Notes: generated by a model from the letters alone, not told the origin. DNA of 64,000 nucleotides from Oleiphilaceae bacterium (GCA_018334495.1 JAGXLV010000003.1:1-64000), one strand, 5' to 3'; positions 20,911-31,200 are shown, numbered from the stretch's first letter. A program made the numbers and translations.

Positions 20911-22215
20911 TCAACCCTGCTGCTGGCCGGACTGAACCGCCTCTTCATACTTCATTTTCTTTTCTTTCACGTCGGCCTGATCCAGAACGAAGTCGACAAC
21001 CTCGTCTTCAAGCACGGATGACTCGACCTGGGCTTTCTGCTGGGGGTTGCTGTTGAAGTGGGCAACGACCTCGCTCGGCTCTTCATAGGTAGAAGCAATT
21101 TCCTCAATCTTCCCGTCAACCTTTTCAGCAGGCGCCTTCAGATCGTTTTTCTTGACCAGCTCCTGGAACAAAAGCCCGGTTTTGACCCGGCGTTTGGCCT
21201 GATCGGTAAAGAGTTCAGCCGGCAGTTGCTGGGGGTCCATCTGGCCGCCGAAGCGCTGCACGGCGTCCTGGCGCAAGCGATCGATTTCCTGGTCCACAAG
21301 GTTCTGGGGCACTTCCAGCTCGGTGGTTTCAAGCAGGCCGTCGACCACATCGTTCTTGACCTTGTTGGAGATCGCCTGCTTTAGTTCGCGCTCCATGTTT
21401 TTCTGCACTTCCGCCCGGAACTCGGCTTCGTCTTCAGCTGTGATTCCGTACTTCTCGAAGAACTCCTGGTCCAGAGGCGGCAGCACCGGCTCTTCGACTT
21501 CGTTAACCTTGACTTCGAACCTGGCGGTTTTGCCAGCCAGTTCCTTGTTCTGGTAATCGTCGGGGAAGGTTGCTTCAACTTCCAGCTCTTCGCCAGCCTT
21601 GGCGCCGACAATACCTTCTTCAAAGCCCGGAATCATCTGACCCGAACCCAGGGTGAGCTTCTGGTTTTCGGCGGTGCCACCTTCGAAAACTTCGCCGTCA
21701 ACGTATCCGGTGAAATCAATGTGAACCACGTCTTTTTTCTTCGACTTGCGCTTGACCGGTTTCATTGTCGCCTGCTGGCGACGCAGATTATCAACCATGG
21801 CGTCGATGTCTTTTTCGGTGATTTCCGCTTTCGGCTTCTCGACGGTGATCTTGCTCAGATCCCCCAGTTCGATTTCCGGGAGCACTTCAAAGACCGCAAC
21901 AAACTCCAGGTCTTTACCCGGCTCTACGGTCTTGGGCTCGAATTTGGGCCAACCCGCGGGTTCAACCTGTTGCTCCTCGACCGCCTTGACGTAGCTTTCA
22001 CGCATGACTTCACTGAGCACTTCCTGGCGAATGCCATCGCCAAAACGACGCTTCACCACGCTCATGGGCACCTTGCCGGGCCGAAAACCGTTCATCTTGA
22101 CGGTACGGGCCGCGTGCTGGAGACGTTTATCAATCGCCTGCTCGATTTCCTGGGCGGGCACACCAATCGTCATCCGACGCTCGATGTTAGACGTCGATTC
22201 AACAGACACTTGCAT
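20911..22215 (-). CDS. tig: Trigger factor
   Basis: A 434-residue ribosome-associated chaperone and peptidyl-prolyl isomerase that meets nascent chains at the exit tunnel. The N-terminal ribosome-binding signature GFRPGKVP is at about residues 44-51; the FKBP-like domain (about 160-245) has VHIDFTGYVDGEVFEGG; the remaining C-terminal arms form the chaperone cradle. GAGGAT precedes the ATG. It stands directly downstream of the tRNA cluster and upstream of clpP-clpX-lon, as in Pseudomonas. Confidence 0.96.
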   Translation of the reverse strand: MQVSVESTSNIERRMTIGVPAQEIEQAIDKRLQHAARTVKMNGFRPGKVPMSVVKRRFGDGIRQEVLSEVMRESYVKAVEEQQVEPAGWPKFEPKTVEPGKDLEFVAVFEVLPEIELGDLSKITVEKPKAEITEKDIDAMVDNLRRQQATMKPVKRKSKKKDVVHIDFTGYVDGEVFEGGTAENQKLTLGSGQMIPGFEEGIVGAKAGEELEVEATFPDDYQNKELAGKTARFEVKVNEVEEPVLPPLDQEFFEKYGITAEDEAEFRAEVQKNMERELKQAISNKVKNDVVDGLLETTELEVPQNLVDQEIDRLRQDAVQRFGGQMDPQQLPAELFTDQAKRRVKTGLLFQELVKKNDLKAPAEKVDGKIEEIASTYEEPSEVVAHFNSNPQQKAQVESSVLEDEVVDFVLDQADVKEKKMKYEEAVQSGQQQG

Positions 22216-22439
22216 GGAAGATCCTCAAATTGCCGGTTCGGTAGATAAATGGATCGCGAGCTCACAGGGCCAATAACTGCACGGCCAGGCAGATACCCGC
22301 GAAAATTAAAAGCGCGAGTTTACCACGGTTATGGGGTCGGAGAGAATCATCAAAAGAATGTTCGTTCATGACAAGGCCGCAATGGCGATAAACCTGACTG
22401 GAACGAGGCCTGGACGGCGCTTAACAGAATTGCGAAGAG

Positions 22440-22524
22440 TGGTACTCCGGGAGGGACTTGAACCCCCACACCTTGCGGCAACAGGACCTAAACCTGTCGT
22501 GTCTACCAATTCCACCACCGGAGC
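22440..22524 (-). tRNA. tRNA-Leu (anticodon TAG)
   Basis: An 85-base class II tRNA with encoded CCA. The acceptor stem GCTCCGG pairs with CCGGAGT (one G-U at the end), the anticodon loop is TTTAGGT in stem ACAGG/CCTGT, a long variable arm follows, and the T-arm has GGTTCAAGTCC. Confidence 0.97.
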
Positions 22525-22635
22525 TTAATTCAATATTTCAACTGATCCGTGACCCGCACTCATTTTTGACAGTTGCCAAAAGTTACAATCAGGAATGGAG
22601 TCACAACGTGCAGAAATCAACCCAGAACAAAAAGT

Positions 22636-22712
22636 TGGGGTGGACGAAGGGGATCGAACCCTCGACCGCAGGAGTCACAATCCTGAGCTCTACCAACTGA
22701 GCTACGCCCACC
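22636..22712 (-). tRNA. tRNA-His (anticodon GTG)
   Basis: A 77-base tRNA with the extra 5' G that pairs with C73, giving the eight-base-pair acceptor stem typical of tRNA-His. The anticodon loop is TTGTGAC in stem CAGGA/TCCTG, and CCA is encoded. Confidence 0.97.
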
Positions 22713-22807
22713 ACATCGATCATTACACATCGTTTCTGGAACATCTGCCTTGCCCGAGACCGGCGCAAGCTCTAATTCTGACCGCCGGCTGCCTCGCCGA
22801 GGGCATA

Positions 22808-22884
22808 TGGTGCGCCCGGCAGGACTCGAACCTGCGACCACCGGCTTAGAAGGCCGGTGCTCTATCCAGCTGAGCTACGAGCGC
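22808..22884 (-). tRNA. tRNA-Arg (anticodon TCT)
   Basis: A 77-base tRNA, acceptor GCGCTCG pairing with CGGGCGC (one G-U), anticodon loop CTTCTAA in stem CCGGC/GCCGG, T-arm GGTTCGAGTCC and encoded CCA. It reads AGA codons. Confidence 0.96.
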
Positions 22885-22919
22885 TTAAACCTTCGCCCAC
22901 CTGAATTATCAGATGAAAA

Positions 22920-22996
22920 TGGTCGGGGTAGAGAGATTCGAACTCCCGACATCCTGCTCCCAAAGCAGGCGCGCTACCAGACTGCGCTATACCCCG
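22920..22996 (-). tRNA. tRNA-Pro (anticodon TGG)
   Basis: A 77-base tRNA, acceptor CGGGGTA/TACCCCG, anticodon loop TTTGGGA in stem CCTGC/GCAGG, T-arm AGTTCGAATCT and encoded CCA. It is the first gene of the Pro-Arg-His-Leu cluster transcribed toward tig. Confidence 0.97.
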
Positions 22997-23205
22997 TTTT
23001 TTCTGAACAACTTGTGCCTGAGCAAAGTTGGCGCGAATAATACCGGCGGATATCCGACCCGTCAACAACGAATTGAAAAACCGTCCAATCTCTTCCTCAA
23101 GCGCGTGAGAACACTATAACACAGGTTGCGACGGATACATTGGCGAAGGCACCCAGCCATGCGACAATATCGACTTTTCGCATCCCGACCCAACAAGACG
23201 CCGTC

Positions 23206-24063
23206 ATGACTGCCAAACTGATTAATGGAAGAGAGATTGCCGCCGGCATTCGCCAGGAAATCGCCGCTGGCGTTGAAATACGCCGTCAGCAGGGCCTTCG
23301 TCCACCGGGACTGGCCGTGGTACTGGTCGGTGCGGACCAGGCCTCACAGATTTATGTTCGCAACAAGCGCAACGCCTGCGAACAGGCCGGCATTCTGTCA
23401 ATGTCCTACGACCTGCCCGCTGACACTTCGCAGGAAGCCCTGGAGGCTCTGGTTGATGAACTCAACGACAATCCGGCGGTTGACGGCATTCTGGTGCAAC
23501 TGCCCTTGCCGTCCCATCTGGACGGGGATCCGATTCTCGTCAAGATAAAGCCGGACAAAGATGTCGACGGTTTCCATCCTTATAACCTGGGCAGGCTGGT
23601 CCAGCGCCGGCCGGAGCTCAGGCCCTGCACGCCGGCGGGCATCATCGCGCTTCTGGACAGCATCGACACCCCCTATACCGGCCAGCATGCCGTGATCGTC
23701 GGCGCCTCCAATATTGTCGGGCGCCCCATGTCCATGGAATTGCTGCTGCGCGGTGCGACAACGACAGTCACCCATCGCTTCACTCCGGACCTGGGCAAGT
23801 TCGTTCGCGATGCCGACATTGTCATCGCCGCAGCCGGAAAACCAGACCTGGTAAAAGGCGAATGGATCAAGCCCGGCGCCACGGTAATCGATGTCGGCAT
23901 CAACCGGATGCCGGACGGCTCTCTCAACGGCGACGTGGAGTTCGAGCTGGCCGCAGAGCGCGCCGCCTACATCACCCCCGTCCCCGGCGGTGTGGGCCCC
24001 ATGACCATCGCCATGCTGCTGCAGAACACCCTCTATGCGGCCAATGAGTTGCATAAAGAATAA
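23206..24063 (+). CDS. folD: Bifunctional methylenetetrahydrofolate dehydrogenase/cyclohydrolase FolD
   Basis: A 285-residue cytoplasmic enzyme that oxidises 5,10-methylene-tetrahydrofolate with NADP and hydrolyses the product to 10-formyl-tetrahydrofolate. The catalytic YVRNK motif has Tyr50 and Lys54; [10 protein letters not shown], the nucleotide-binding [10 protein letters not shown] and the C-terminal [12 protein letters not shown] are intact. The ATG at 23206 gives the normal family length; the frame could open 22 codons earlier without homology. It is divergent from the tRNA cluster and is followed by a palindromic repeat element. Confidence 0.95.
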   Translation: MTAKLINGREIAAGIRQEIAAGVEIRRQQGLRPPGLAVVLVGADQASQIYVRNKRNACEQAGILSMSYDLPADTSQEALEALVDELNDNPAVDGILVQLPLPSHLDGDPILVKIKPDKDVDGFHPYNLGRLVQRRPELRPCTPAGIIALLDSIDTPYTGQHAVIVGASNIVGRPMSMELLLRGATTTVTHRFTPDLGKFVRDADIVIAAAGKPDLVKGEWIKPGATVIDVGINRMPDGSLNGDVEFELAAERAAYITPVPGGVGPMTIAMLLQNTLYAANELHKE

Positions 24064-24105
24064 AACGGCTACTAATATAATTCTTGGACCTGGTTTTTTG
24101 TATGG

Positions 24106-24251
24106 GTCGTTGAGCCTGAGAAAACCGGAGGCTCAAAAACGACGGGCCGGAGACCTTTTCCAGAACCGTGAGCAGCCAGGGATGGCTGCGCCCGAGCCCT
24201 ACAGGGAGGTATTCACGGGCGTGTTCTGAAAAAGGTCTGCGGGCCGGCGTC
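24106..24251. repeat. Composite palindromic repeat element (REP-like)
   Basis: First hairpin: GTCGTTGAGCCT (24106-24117) with AGGCTC plus AAAAACGAC (24129-24143). Second, larger hairpin: about 24141-24166 (GACGGGCCGGAGACC...) with about 24223-24251, a stem of more than 20 pairs with small interruptions. It encloses a perfect inner hairpin GCAGCCA-GGGA-TGGCTGC (24172-24189) and the stretch CCGAGCCCTACAGGGAGGTA. The inner sequence resembles a dispersed intergenic palindrome that I recall from marine gammaproteobacterial genomes. Only one copy is in this window, so the family claim is memory, not proof. Confidence 0.7.
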
Positions 24252-24338
24252 TTCCACCAACCCTGAAGTCTTACACGGGACATTACACCCAGCTAGACGT
24301 CATCTATCGCAGCCACTCCGGGATTCGCCACCCTCAAC

Positions 24339-24382
24339 AAAAAAAAGCGCCACACTGTCTGAATATCCAGAAGCATGGCGCC
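24339..24382 (-). terminator. Intrinsic terminator after malate synthase G
   Basis: On the minus strand GGCGCCA... pairs as GCGCCA with TGGCGC across an 23-base loop, followed by eight T residues (24346-24339). Confidence 0.75.
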
Positions 24383-24458
24383 TTCAGGCTCTGTGAAGGT
24401 CGATCAGCAATGGGTCAGCCGAACGACCTACTCACGAGCGTTTTTCTTCAGGCCGGGA

Positions 24459-26639
24459 TTACTGCCCCAGCTTGGCCTTGGCTTTAAGGCGATAGGCGTG
24501 CAACAGCGGTTCGGTATAGCCGTTGGGCTGCTCGCGACCCTTGAGAACCAGATCCAGCGCGGCCTGGAAGGCTACGCTGTCATCGAAGTTCGGCGCCATG
24601 TTGCGATAGGCCGGATCGCCGGCATTCTGCCGATCAACAACCTCCGCCATGCGCTTCATGCCCTCGACGACTTCCTGCTCCGAATAGATGCCATGGTGCA
24701 GCCAATTACAGATATGCTGCGACGAAATACGCAAGGTCGCGCGGTCTTCCATCAGACCCACATCGTTGATATCCGGCACCTTGGAGCAGCCAACCCCCTG
24801 CTCTACCCAGCGCACAACATAACCCAGAATACCCTGGGCGTTGTTTTCCAACTCCTTGACAGCCACTTCCTTTGACAGTGACCGGGGATCCTCCATCAAA
24901 GGAACCGTCAGGATATCGTCCAGCGAAGCACGCTTGCGACCGGCCAACTCGTCCTGAACTTTGGCCACGTTAACCTGATGGTAATGCAGGGCATGCAAGG
25001 TCGCAGCCGTCGGTGAAGGCACCCAGGCCGTGTTGGCACCGGCTTTGGGATGACCGATTTTGGCCTCCATCATCTGGGCCATCTTGTCCGGCATGGGCCA
25101 CATGCCCTTGCCGATCTGAGCCTTGCCCTTGAGACCAGTTGCCAAACCAATGTCCACATTCCAGTCTTCATAGGCTTTGATCCAGGCGGCTTGCTTCATG
25201 TCAGCCTTGGGCACCACCGGCCCGGCCTCCATGGCGGTATGAATCTCGTCACCGGTGCGATCCAGGAAGCCGGTATTGATGAACACGCAACGTTCCTTGG
25301 CCGCCTCGATACAGGCCTTGAGATTGACCGTGGTGCGACGCTCCTCATCCATGATGCCGACTTTGAGGGTGAATCGCGGCAAACCCAGGGCGTCCTCAAC
25401 CCGGTCGAAGATATCGTTCGTGAAGGCCACTTCTTCCGGGCCGTGCATCTTGGGCTTGACGATGTAGACACTGCCGGCCTGACTGTTGTGCAGAGGGCCG
25501 GCGCTCTTGAGGTCGTGCATGGCGATCAGCGACGTGAACATGGCATCCATCAGGCCTTCGGGGACTTCGTTGCCATCTTTGTCCAGAATGGCGCCGTTGG
25601 TCATCAGATGGCCGACGTTGCGGATAAACATCAGGCTGCGCCCTTTCAGCATCAGGTCCGTGCCGTTCTTCGCAGTGTAGTGCCGGTCTGCATGCAAATT
25701 GCGGGTGACGGTTTCACCGCCTTTTTCAAAGCGCTCCCGAAGGTTGCCCTTCATCAGGCCCAGCCAGTTCCGATACGCCAGCGTCTTGTCGTCGGCGTCC
25801 ACTGCGGCAACAGAATCTTCGCAATCCATGATCGTGGTCAGTGCCGACTCCATCGCCACGTCCTTGACGTGAGCGGCGTCGGTCTTGCCCACTGGATGCG
25901 AGGCATCAATCTGGATTTCAAAGTGCATGCCGTTCTTGACCAACAGAATGGCATCAGGCTTGTCACCGCTTCCGGTATACCCCAGAAAGCCGGACTCGTC
26001 TTTCAGGCCGGTGATATCGCCGTTTTCCAGGGTGACCAGCAGCTTGTCGCCGTCAATGGCGTAGTTGACCGAGTCCTTGTGACTGCCTTGCGCCAGGGGT
26101 GCCGAGCTGTCCAGCACTTCCCGGGCGTATTCGATGACCCGGGCGCCCCGGACCGGGTTGTAACCCCGGCCTTTCTCCGCGCCGTTTTCCTCCGGCAGCA
26201 CATCAGTACCATAGAGCGCGTCGTACAGGCTGCCCCAGCGGGCGTTGGCGGCGTTCAGGGCAAAACGTGCGTTGGTCACCGGCACCACCAGCTGCGGGCC
26301 CGCCATGGTGGCAACCTCAGCGTCAACATTGGCCGTGGTTACTTTGAAATCGGCAGGCTCGTTCACCAGATAGCCGATCTCTGCCAAAAAGGCCTTGTAT
26401 TCTTTCATTTTGATGCGCTGGCCTTTGTGTTCGCGGTGCCAGCTATCAACTTTTTCCTGAATCTCATCGCGCTTGGCCAGAAGCGAGGCATTCTGTGGCC
26501 CCAGCTCCCGGACCAGAGCGGCGAATTCGGACCAGACCTTGTCGGCATCCAGGCCTGTCCCGGGTATCGCTTCGTTATTGATAAAGTCCAGCAGGACTTT
26601 CGCGACCCGCAGGTCGCCCACTTGCACGTGCTCTGTCAT
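24459..26639 (-). CDS. glcB: Malate synthase G
   Basis: A 726-residue monomeric malate synthase that condenses glyoxylate with acetyl-CoA to malate in the glyoxylate bypass or glycolate use. The length and internal motifs ([37 protein letters not shown], the IKPKMHG-like [40 protein letters not shown]) are those of the G isoform, not the shorter A isoform. GAGG lies 11 bases before the ATG. It stands alone, 98 bases after cysS; isocitrate lyase is not in the window. Start and end fit the family length of about 725. Confidence 0.96.
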   Translation of the reverse strand: MTEHVQVGDLRVAKVLLDFINNEAIPGTGLDADKVWSEFAALVRELGPQNASLLAKRDEIQEKVDSWHREHKGQRIKMKEYKAFLAEIGYLVNEPADFKVTTANVDAEVATMAGPQLVVPVTNARFALNAANARWGSLYDALYGTDVLPEENGAEKGRGYNPVRGARVIEYAREVLDSSAPLAQGSHKDSVNYAIDGDKLLVTLENGDITGLKDESGFLGYTGSGDKPDAILLVKNGMHFEIQIDASHPVGKTDAAHVKDVAMESALTTIMDCEDSVAAVDADDKTLAYRNWLGLMKGNLRERFEKGGETVTRNLHADRHYTAKNGTDLMLKGRSLMFIRNVGHLMTNGAILDKDGNEVPEGLMDAMFTSLIAMHDLKSAGPLHNSQAGSVYIVKPKMHGPEEVAFTNDIFDRVEDALGLPRFTLKVGIMDEERRTTVNLKACIEAAKERCVFINTGFLDRTGDEIHTAMEAGPVVPKADMKQAAWIKAYEDWNVDIGLATGLKGKAQIGKGMWPMPDKMAQMMEAKIGHPKAGANTAWVPSPTAATLHALHYHQVNVAKVQDELAGRKRASLDDILTVPLMEDPRSLSKEVAVKELENNAQGILGYVVRWVEQGVGCSKVPDINDVGLMEDRATLRISSQHICNWLHHGIYSEQEVVEGMKRMAEVVDRQNAGDPAYRNMAPNFDDSVAFQAALDLVLKGREQPNGYTEPLLHAYRLKAKAKLGQ

Positions 26640-26737
26640 AATTTTCTTGCCTCGATTGTGGTAAAAGAATTCTCCGATGCCCTTTCAGACCAGGGTACGC
26701 ATTCAGCGCCGGCTCTATAAACCGGCCAGTAACGATT

Positions 26738-28120
26738 TTAACCTCGACGCCAGCTGGTGCCCTCGCGGGAATCATCGAGAACAACACCCTTTTCTGCCAG
26801 CTCGTCGCGAATGCGATCTGCCTCCGAGAAGTTTTTTTCTTTTCTGGCCTGGTTGCGGGCCTGAATCATGGCCTCGATGGTGTCGGCTGTCAGATCTTCG
26901 ACAGCCCCGGCTTTAAAGAAAGCCTCGGGGTCTTGCTGTAACAGCCCCAGGACCTTGCCCAGCCTGATCAATACGGCGGCATTTTTGCCAGCCGCCTCGT
27001 CATGGCCGTCACGCCGGCTCACGTTGATGTCCGAGGCCAGGGCATGCAGCACAGTGAGGGCGCCCGGCGAATTGAAATCATCGTCCATGGCCGCTTCAAA
27101 GCGTCGGTCGCTGTCGGTTTCCGGCGCCGATTCGGCCGGAACCAGGCCTCTGAGTGACTGATAAAGCCGGCTCAAGGTGCGACCGGCCTCTTCAAGATTG
27201 TCCTCTGAGTAATCCACCTGGCTGCGGTAATGACTCGACACAAGAAAATACCGGACGACTTCCGCCGGGTATTTTTCCAGAATCTCACGAATAGTGAAAA
27301 AATTTCCCAGGGACTTGGACATTTTTTCTTTATCGACCCGCACCGCCCCGGCGTGCATCCAGACATTCACGAACGGCCGTTCAGTGGCCGCCTCGGATTG
27401 GGCAATCTCGTTTTCATGGTGAGGAAACAGGAGGTCCGGGCCGCCGCCGTGAATATCAAAGGTTTCTCCGAGGCAGCAAGTGGACATGGCCGAGCACTCG
27501 ATGTGCCAGCCCGGACGACCCTCGCCCCAGGGCGAGGCCCAACTCACTTCGCCAGGCTTGGCCGCTTTCCAGAGCACAAAGTCCGCCGGGCTGCGCTTGG
27601 CGTCCGACACCCCGACACGGGCGCCAGCCACCAGATCCTCCAGCTTCTTTTTGCTGAGCTTGCCGTAGCCCTCGAAGGTATTGACGGCAAAATAAACATC
27701 GCCGTTAGCGGCGGGGTAGGCATAGCCCTTGTTGACCAGAACCTGAATCATGGCAATGATTTCACTGATGAATTCAGTCGCCCTGGGCTCAGCGGTGGGG
27801 GGCTGTATGCCCAGCCGGGCCTCATCTTCGTGCATGGCCTGAATCATGCGGTTGGTCAGCGCCAGATAATCCTCGTTGTTGGCCTCGGCACGCTGCAGAA
27901 TCTTGTCGTCGATGTCCGTGATGTTGCGCACATAATTCACCTCGTAACCGCGATGCCTGAGATAGCGGGTCACCACATCGAACGCGGTGAGCACACGGGC
28001 ATGCCCCAGATGACAATAGTCATAAACGGTCATGCCGCAGACATACATGCGGACCTTGCCCGGTTCCAGAGGTTTGAATACTTCCTTTTGCTGACTGAGG
28101 GTGTTGTAGACTCGAATCAC
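26738..28120 (-). CDS. cysS: Cysteinyl-tRNA synthetase
   Basis: A 460-residue class I aminoacyl-tRNA synthetase. It shows the zinc-binding MYVCGMTVYD, the HIGH-like HLGH motif, the second zinc-ligand region WHIECSAM and KMSKSLGNF. A GTG at 28120 is preferred as start because the protein then begins MIRVYNTLSQQKE, matching the family N-terminus and length; the frame also opens at a TTG at 28144 that overlaps the glnS stop (TTGA). Either way it is directly downstream of glnS and probably in one operon with it. Confidence 0.94.
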   Translation of the reverse strand: MIRVYNTLSQQKEVFKPLEPGKVRMYVCGMTVYDYCHLGHARVLTAFDVVTRYLRHRGYEVNYVRNITDIDDKILQRAEANNEDYLALTNRMIQAMHEDEARLGIQPPTAEPRATEFISEIIAMIQVLVNKGYAYPAANGDVYFAVNTFEGYGKLSKKKLEDLVAGARVGVSDAKRSPADFVLWKAAKPGEVSWASPWGEGRPGWHIECSAMSTCCLGETFDIHGGGPDLLFPHHENEIAQSEAATERPFVNVWMHAGAVRVDKEKMSKSLGNFFTIREILEKYPAEVVRYFLVSSHYRSQVDYSEDNLEEAGRTLSRLYQSLRGLVPAESAPETDSDRRFEAAMDDDFNSPGALTVLHALASDINVSRRDGHDEAAGKNAAVLIRLGKVLGLLQQDPEAFFKAGAVEDLTADTIEAMIQARNQARKEKNFSEADRIRDELAEKGVVLDDSREGTSWRRG

Positions 28121-28140
28121 GTTGTTTTTGTCCGCCGGGC

Positions 28141-29817
28141 TCAAGAGTTGGCTTTTGCCCAGGAATCCCTGAGCGTGACAGTACGATTGAAAGCGGGCCG
28201 CCCGCCGAGGGACGATTCGGGATCGTAAAAGAAATAGCCTTCGCGCTCAAACTGGTATGGAAGATCCCCTCTTGGCGCAGCCAGGCTTTTCTCCACCCGC
28301 GCACCGGTGACAGTCACCAGGGACTCAGGATTGAGGTGCTCGACGAAGTCCACGTCTTTGGCGCTGTCCGGCGATTCATGATTGAACAGCCGGTCGTACT
28401 GATGGATCACCACCTCGACGCTGTCAGTGGCCGAGACCCAGTGGACGACGCCTTTGGGCTTATAGCCCTCGGGATTAACCCCCAGGGTCTCAGGGTCGTA
28501 TTCGCACCGCAGCTCGACAATCTCGCCCCGGTTGTCACGCACCACTTCCCGGCAGGTCATTACATAGCCGCCACGCAGGCGCACGGCCTGGCCAGGGGAA
28601 AGCCGCTTCCACTTGCGGGGCGGCTCTTCGGCAAAATCCTCCCGGTCAATGAACAGCGTCCGGCTCCAGGGCACTTGCCGTGTGCCCATGTCCGGGTTCT
28701 GGGGGTGGACTGGCAAGGTGAGGGTTTCCTGTTCACCGTCGGGATAGTTGGTCAGCGTTACCATCAAGGGTCGCATCACGCACATGGCGCGCGGCGCTCG
28801 GGTGTTCAGGTCTTCCCGGATGGCGTGTTCCAGCATGCCCACATCGACCGTGCCACCGGATTTGTTAACCCCGACCATGTCGCAGAAAGTTCGCAGGGAT
28901 TCCGGCGTGTAACCGCGCCGCCTCATGCCCGAGATGGTGGGCATGCGCGGGTCATTCCAACCGCTGCAATAACCCTCGTCCACCAGGCGCTTGAGCTTGC
29001 GTTTGCTGGTGATGGTGTAGTTGAGGTTAAGCCGGGCGAATTCGATCTGGCGCGGCCGGCACGGCACCGAGGTATTGGCCAGCACCCAGTCATAGAGCGG
29101 GCGGTGGTCCTCAAATTCCAGGGTGCACAGGGAATGGGTCACGCCTTCCAGGGCATCGGAAATGGGATGACTGAAATCGTACATGGGGTAAATGCACCAT
29201 GCATTGCCGGTCTGGTGGTGCTCGGCATAGCGAATCCGATACAGAATGGGGTCGCGCATATTCATGTTGGGCGAGGCCATATCGATTTTGGCCCGCAGCA
29301 CAAATTCGCCGTTGTGGTATTGGCCTGCGCGCATGTTGCTGAACATTTTCAGATTATCTGCCATGGGACGGTCACGGTCAGGGCTGTTGCGGCCTGGCTC
29401 GGTAAGAGTGCCGCGGTATTGAGCCATCTGATCCGCACCCAGGCCACAGACAAAGGCCTTATCGCTCTCGATCAGCTCTACGGCAAACTCATAGAAGGCC
29501 TCGAAATAATTCGAGGCGTAACGGACCTCACCGGCCCACTGATAACCCAGCCAGGCGACATCGCTTTTAATGGCGTCGATGTATTCCTGGGATTCCTTTT
29601 CCGGATTGGTGTCATCAAAGCGCAGGTTACACTCACCATCGAAGGTGTCTGCAATGCCGAAATTCAGGCAGATGGATTTGGCGTGCCCGATGTGCAGATA
29701 ACCGTTTGGTTCCGGAGGGAAGCGGGTAACCACTTTGCCGGTGTGTGAGCCTTCCTGGATGCTGTCTTCGATAAGGCTGCGAATAAAATTATGTGCTTTC
29801 TTTGACTCGGCGCTCAT
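28141..29817 (-). CDS. glnS: Glutaminyl-tRNA synthetase
   Basis: A 558-residue class I synthetase charging tRNA-Gln directly. The HIGH motif is in EPNGYLHIGHAKS and the KMSKS-like motif is TSKRKLKRLV; the tRNA-binding PTISGMRRRGYTPE and the two C-terminal beta-barrel anticodon domains follow. Start at 29817 (MSAESKKAHNF) gives the usual length; the frame continues 22 codons upstream into the divergent ppiB region. It heads the glnS-cysS pair. Confidence 0.95.
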   Translation of the reverse strand: MSAESKKAHNFIRSLIEDSIQEGSHTGKVVTRFPPEPNGYLHIGHAKSICLNFGIADTFDGECNLRFDDTNPEKESQEYIDAIKSDVAWLGYQWAGEVRYASNYFEAFYEFAVELIESDKAFVCGLGADQMAQYRGTLTEPGRNSPDRDRPMADNLKMFSNMRAGQYHNGEFVLRAKIDMASPNMNMRDPILYRIRYAEHHQTGNAWCIYPMYDFSHPISDALEGVTHSLCTLEFEDHRPLYDWVLANTSVPCRPRQIEFARLNLNYTITSKRKLKRLVDEGYCSGWNDPRMPTISGMRRRGYTPESLRTFCDMVGVNKSGGTVDVGMLEHAIREDLNTRAPRAMCVMRPLMVTLTNYPDGEQETLTLPVHPQNPDMGTRQVPWSRTLFIDREDFAEEPPRKWKRLSPGQAVRLRGGYVMTCREVVRDNRGEIVELRCEYDPETLGVNPEGYKPKGVVHWVSATDSVEVVIHQYDRLFNHESPDSAKDVDFVEHLNPESLVTVTGARVEKSLAAPRGDLPYQFEREGYFFYDPESSLGGRPAFNRTVTLRDSWAKANS

Positions 29818-29959
29818 AGCTTCTCGACTAATGGGGTGGATCCTGAAACAGTGATTATACGCATATTTGGCCCGCCAACTCATGCACGAAACCCAACTCT
29901 ACCGTACAATAATCGATTATGAGCTTTCGGCTTCACCGACACCTGAACAGGATACCCGC

Positions 29960-30475
29960 ATGATTCTGCTGAAAACCACGCACGGCGACATCAAGATTGA
30001 ACTGGAGTATGAAAAAACCCCGGAGACCGCGGCAAACTTCGAGAACTATGTGCGCGAGGGCTTTTACGACGGCCTGATTTTCCACCGCGTCATCAGCAAC
30101 TTCATGGTTCAGGGCGGTGGCTTCGAACCCGGCATGAAGCCTCGCAAGCCGGGCAAGCCCATTCAGAACGAAGCCGACAAGGGCCTCAGCAATATGGCCG
30201 GCACGGTCGCTATGGCGCGCACCATGGACCCTCACTCCGCCACCGCCCAATTCTTTATCAATGTCGAAAACAATGGTTTTCTGGATCACACCGGCAAAAC
30301 CGCAGATGGCTGGGGCTATACCGCGTTTGGTCGCGTGGTCGAAGGCATGGATGTGGTCAACGACATCCGGTTTGCCAAGACCTCCATGCAAGACGGCCAT
30401 CAGGACGTACCGGCGGAAGATATCATCATCGAAAAAGCCGAAGTGGTGGATGAGGACCAAGGGGGCTCATCGTGA
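29960..30475 (+). CDS. ppiB: Cytoplasmic peptidyl-prolyl cis-trans isomerase B (cyclophilin)
   Basis: A 171-residue cyclophilin without signal peptide. The catalytic region FHRVISNFMVQGGGF with the active Arg and Phe, and SATAQFFINVENN and YTAFGRVVEGMDVV, are intact. Start at 29960 with AGGA upstream; the open frame reaches 31 codons further without homology. Its stop overlaps the GTG start of lpxH by four bases. Confidence 0.95.
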   Translation: MILLKTTHGDIKIELEYEKTPETAANFENYVREGFYDGLIFHRVISNFMVQGGGFEPGMKPRKPGKPIQNEADKGLSNMAGTVAMARTMDPHSATAQFFINVENNGFLDHTGKTADGWGYTAFGRVVEGMDVVNDIRFAKTSMQDGHQDVPAEDIIIEKAEVVDEDQGGSS

Positions 30476-31200
30476 CAACGCTTTTTATCGCGGACCTTCA
30501 CCTGGAAGAAAAGCGGCCGGATATTACACAGGCGTTCCTGAACTTTGTTGAAACCCGGGCGTCGGGTGTCGAGCATCTTTATATACTGGGCGACTTTTTC
30601 GAAGCCTGGATCGGTGATGACGAGCGCACCCCCCTGCAGGAACAAGTCGCTGAGGCGCTTCAGGCCCTGACCGCAGGAGGCACCGCGCTTTCGCTGATGC
30701 ATGGCAACCGGGACTTTCTCATCGGTGAAGATTTCTGCCAGCGCACAGGGGCCCGGCTGGTACCCGAAGACCAGATCGTGATCGACCTGTATGGCACCCC
30801 CACCCTTCTGATGCACGGCGACACCCTGTGCACCGCTGACCTGGAATACCAGAAGTTCCGGACCAACATGCGCAACGCCCAGTGGCAGGAAATGTTCCTC
30901 AAGCGCCCGCTGGCCGATCGCCAGATGGTTGCCCGCCAATTGCGGGAAATCAGCATGGCTCAGACCAAAGGCAAGCAACAGGGCATTATGGACGTCACCC
31001 CTGAAGAGGTGGTCAGAGTGATGGAAGAATACCGGGTTCAACAGCTTATCCATGGCCATACCCACCGGCCCGCAGTCCACGAACTGGACGCCAATGGCCA
31101 GCCGGCCAAGCGGATTGTCCTGGGCGATTGGGGGGAGAACGTCTGGTGGCTCAAGGCAGAGGCCGGTCAGGAACCGGAGTTACTGACAGAGAGCTTTTGA
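30472..31200 (+). CDS. lpxH: UDP-2,3-diacylglucosamine hydrolase LpxH
   Basis: A 242-residue peripheral membrane metallophosphoesterase that removes UMP from UDP-2,3-diacylglucosamine to give lipid X in lipid A synthesis. The two-metal signature is complete: ADLHL (Asp, His), GDFFEAWIGDD, GNRDF, LLMHGDTL and the C-terminal HGHTHRP. The start GTG has GGGGG six bases upstream and overlaps the ppiB stop. The ppiB-lpxH order upstream of a divergent glnS-cysS pair matches Pseudomonas. Confidence 0.94.
   Translation: MTTLFIADLHLEEKRPDITQAFLNFVETRASGVEHLYILGDFFEAWIGDDERTPLQEQVAEALQALTAGGTALSLMHGNRDFLIGEDFCQRTGARLVPEDQIVIDLYGTPTLLMHGDTLCTADLEYQKFRTNMRNAQWQEMFLKRPLADRQMVARQLREISMAQTKGKQQGIMDVTPEEVVRVMEEYRVQQLIHGHTHRPAVHELDANGQPAKRIVLGDWGENVWWLKAEAGQEPELLTESF

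Larger units (their letters stand above)
24064..24458. other. 395-base intergenic region after folD
   Basis: No gene is seen. The region holds two nested palindromes (24106-24251) and the terminator of malate synthase G (24339-24382). The stretch 24252-24338 shows nothing recognisable. Confidence 0.7.

Noticed and set aside
22440-22996. tRNA cluster as an integration site of a mobile element
   Set aside because: Flanks are core genes (tig, folD); no integrase, no repeated tRNA 3' end and no composition shift was seen.
25050-26720. 556-codon open frame opposite malate synthase G
   Set aside because: Antisense shadow with His/Gln/Val-rich low-information sequence.
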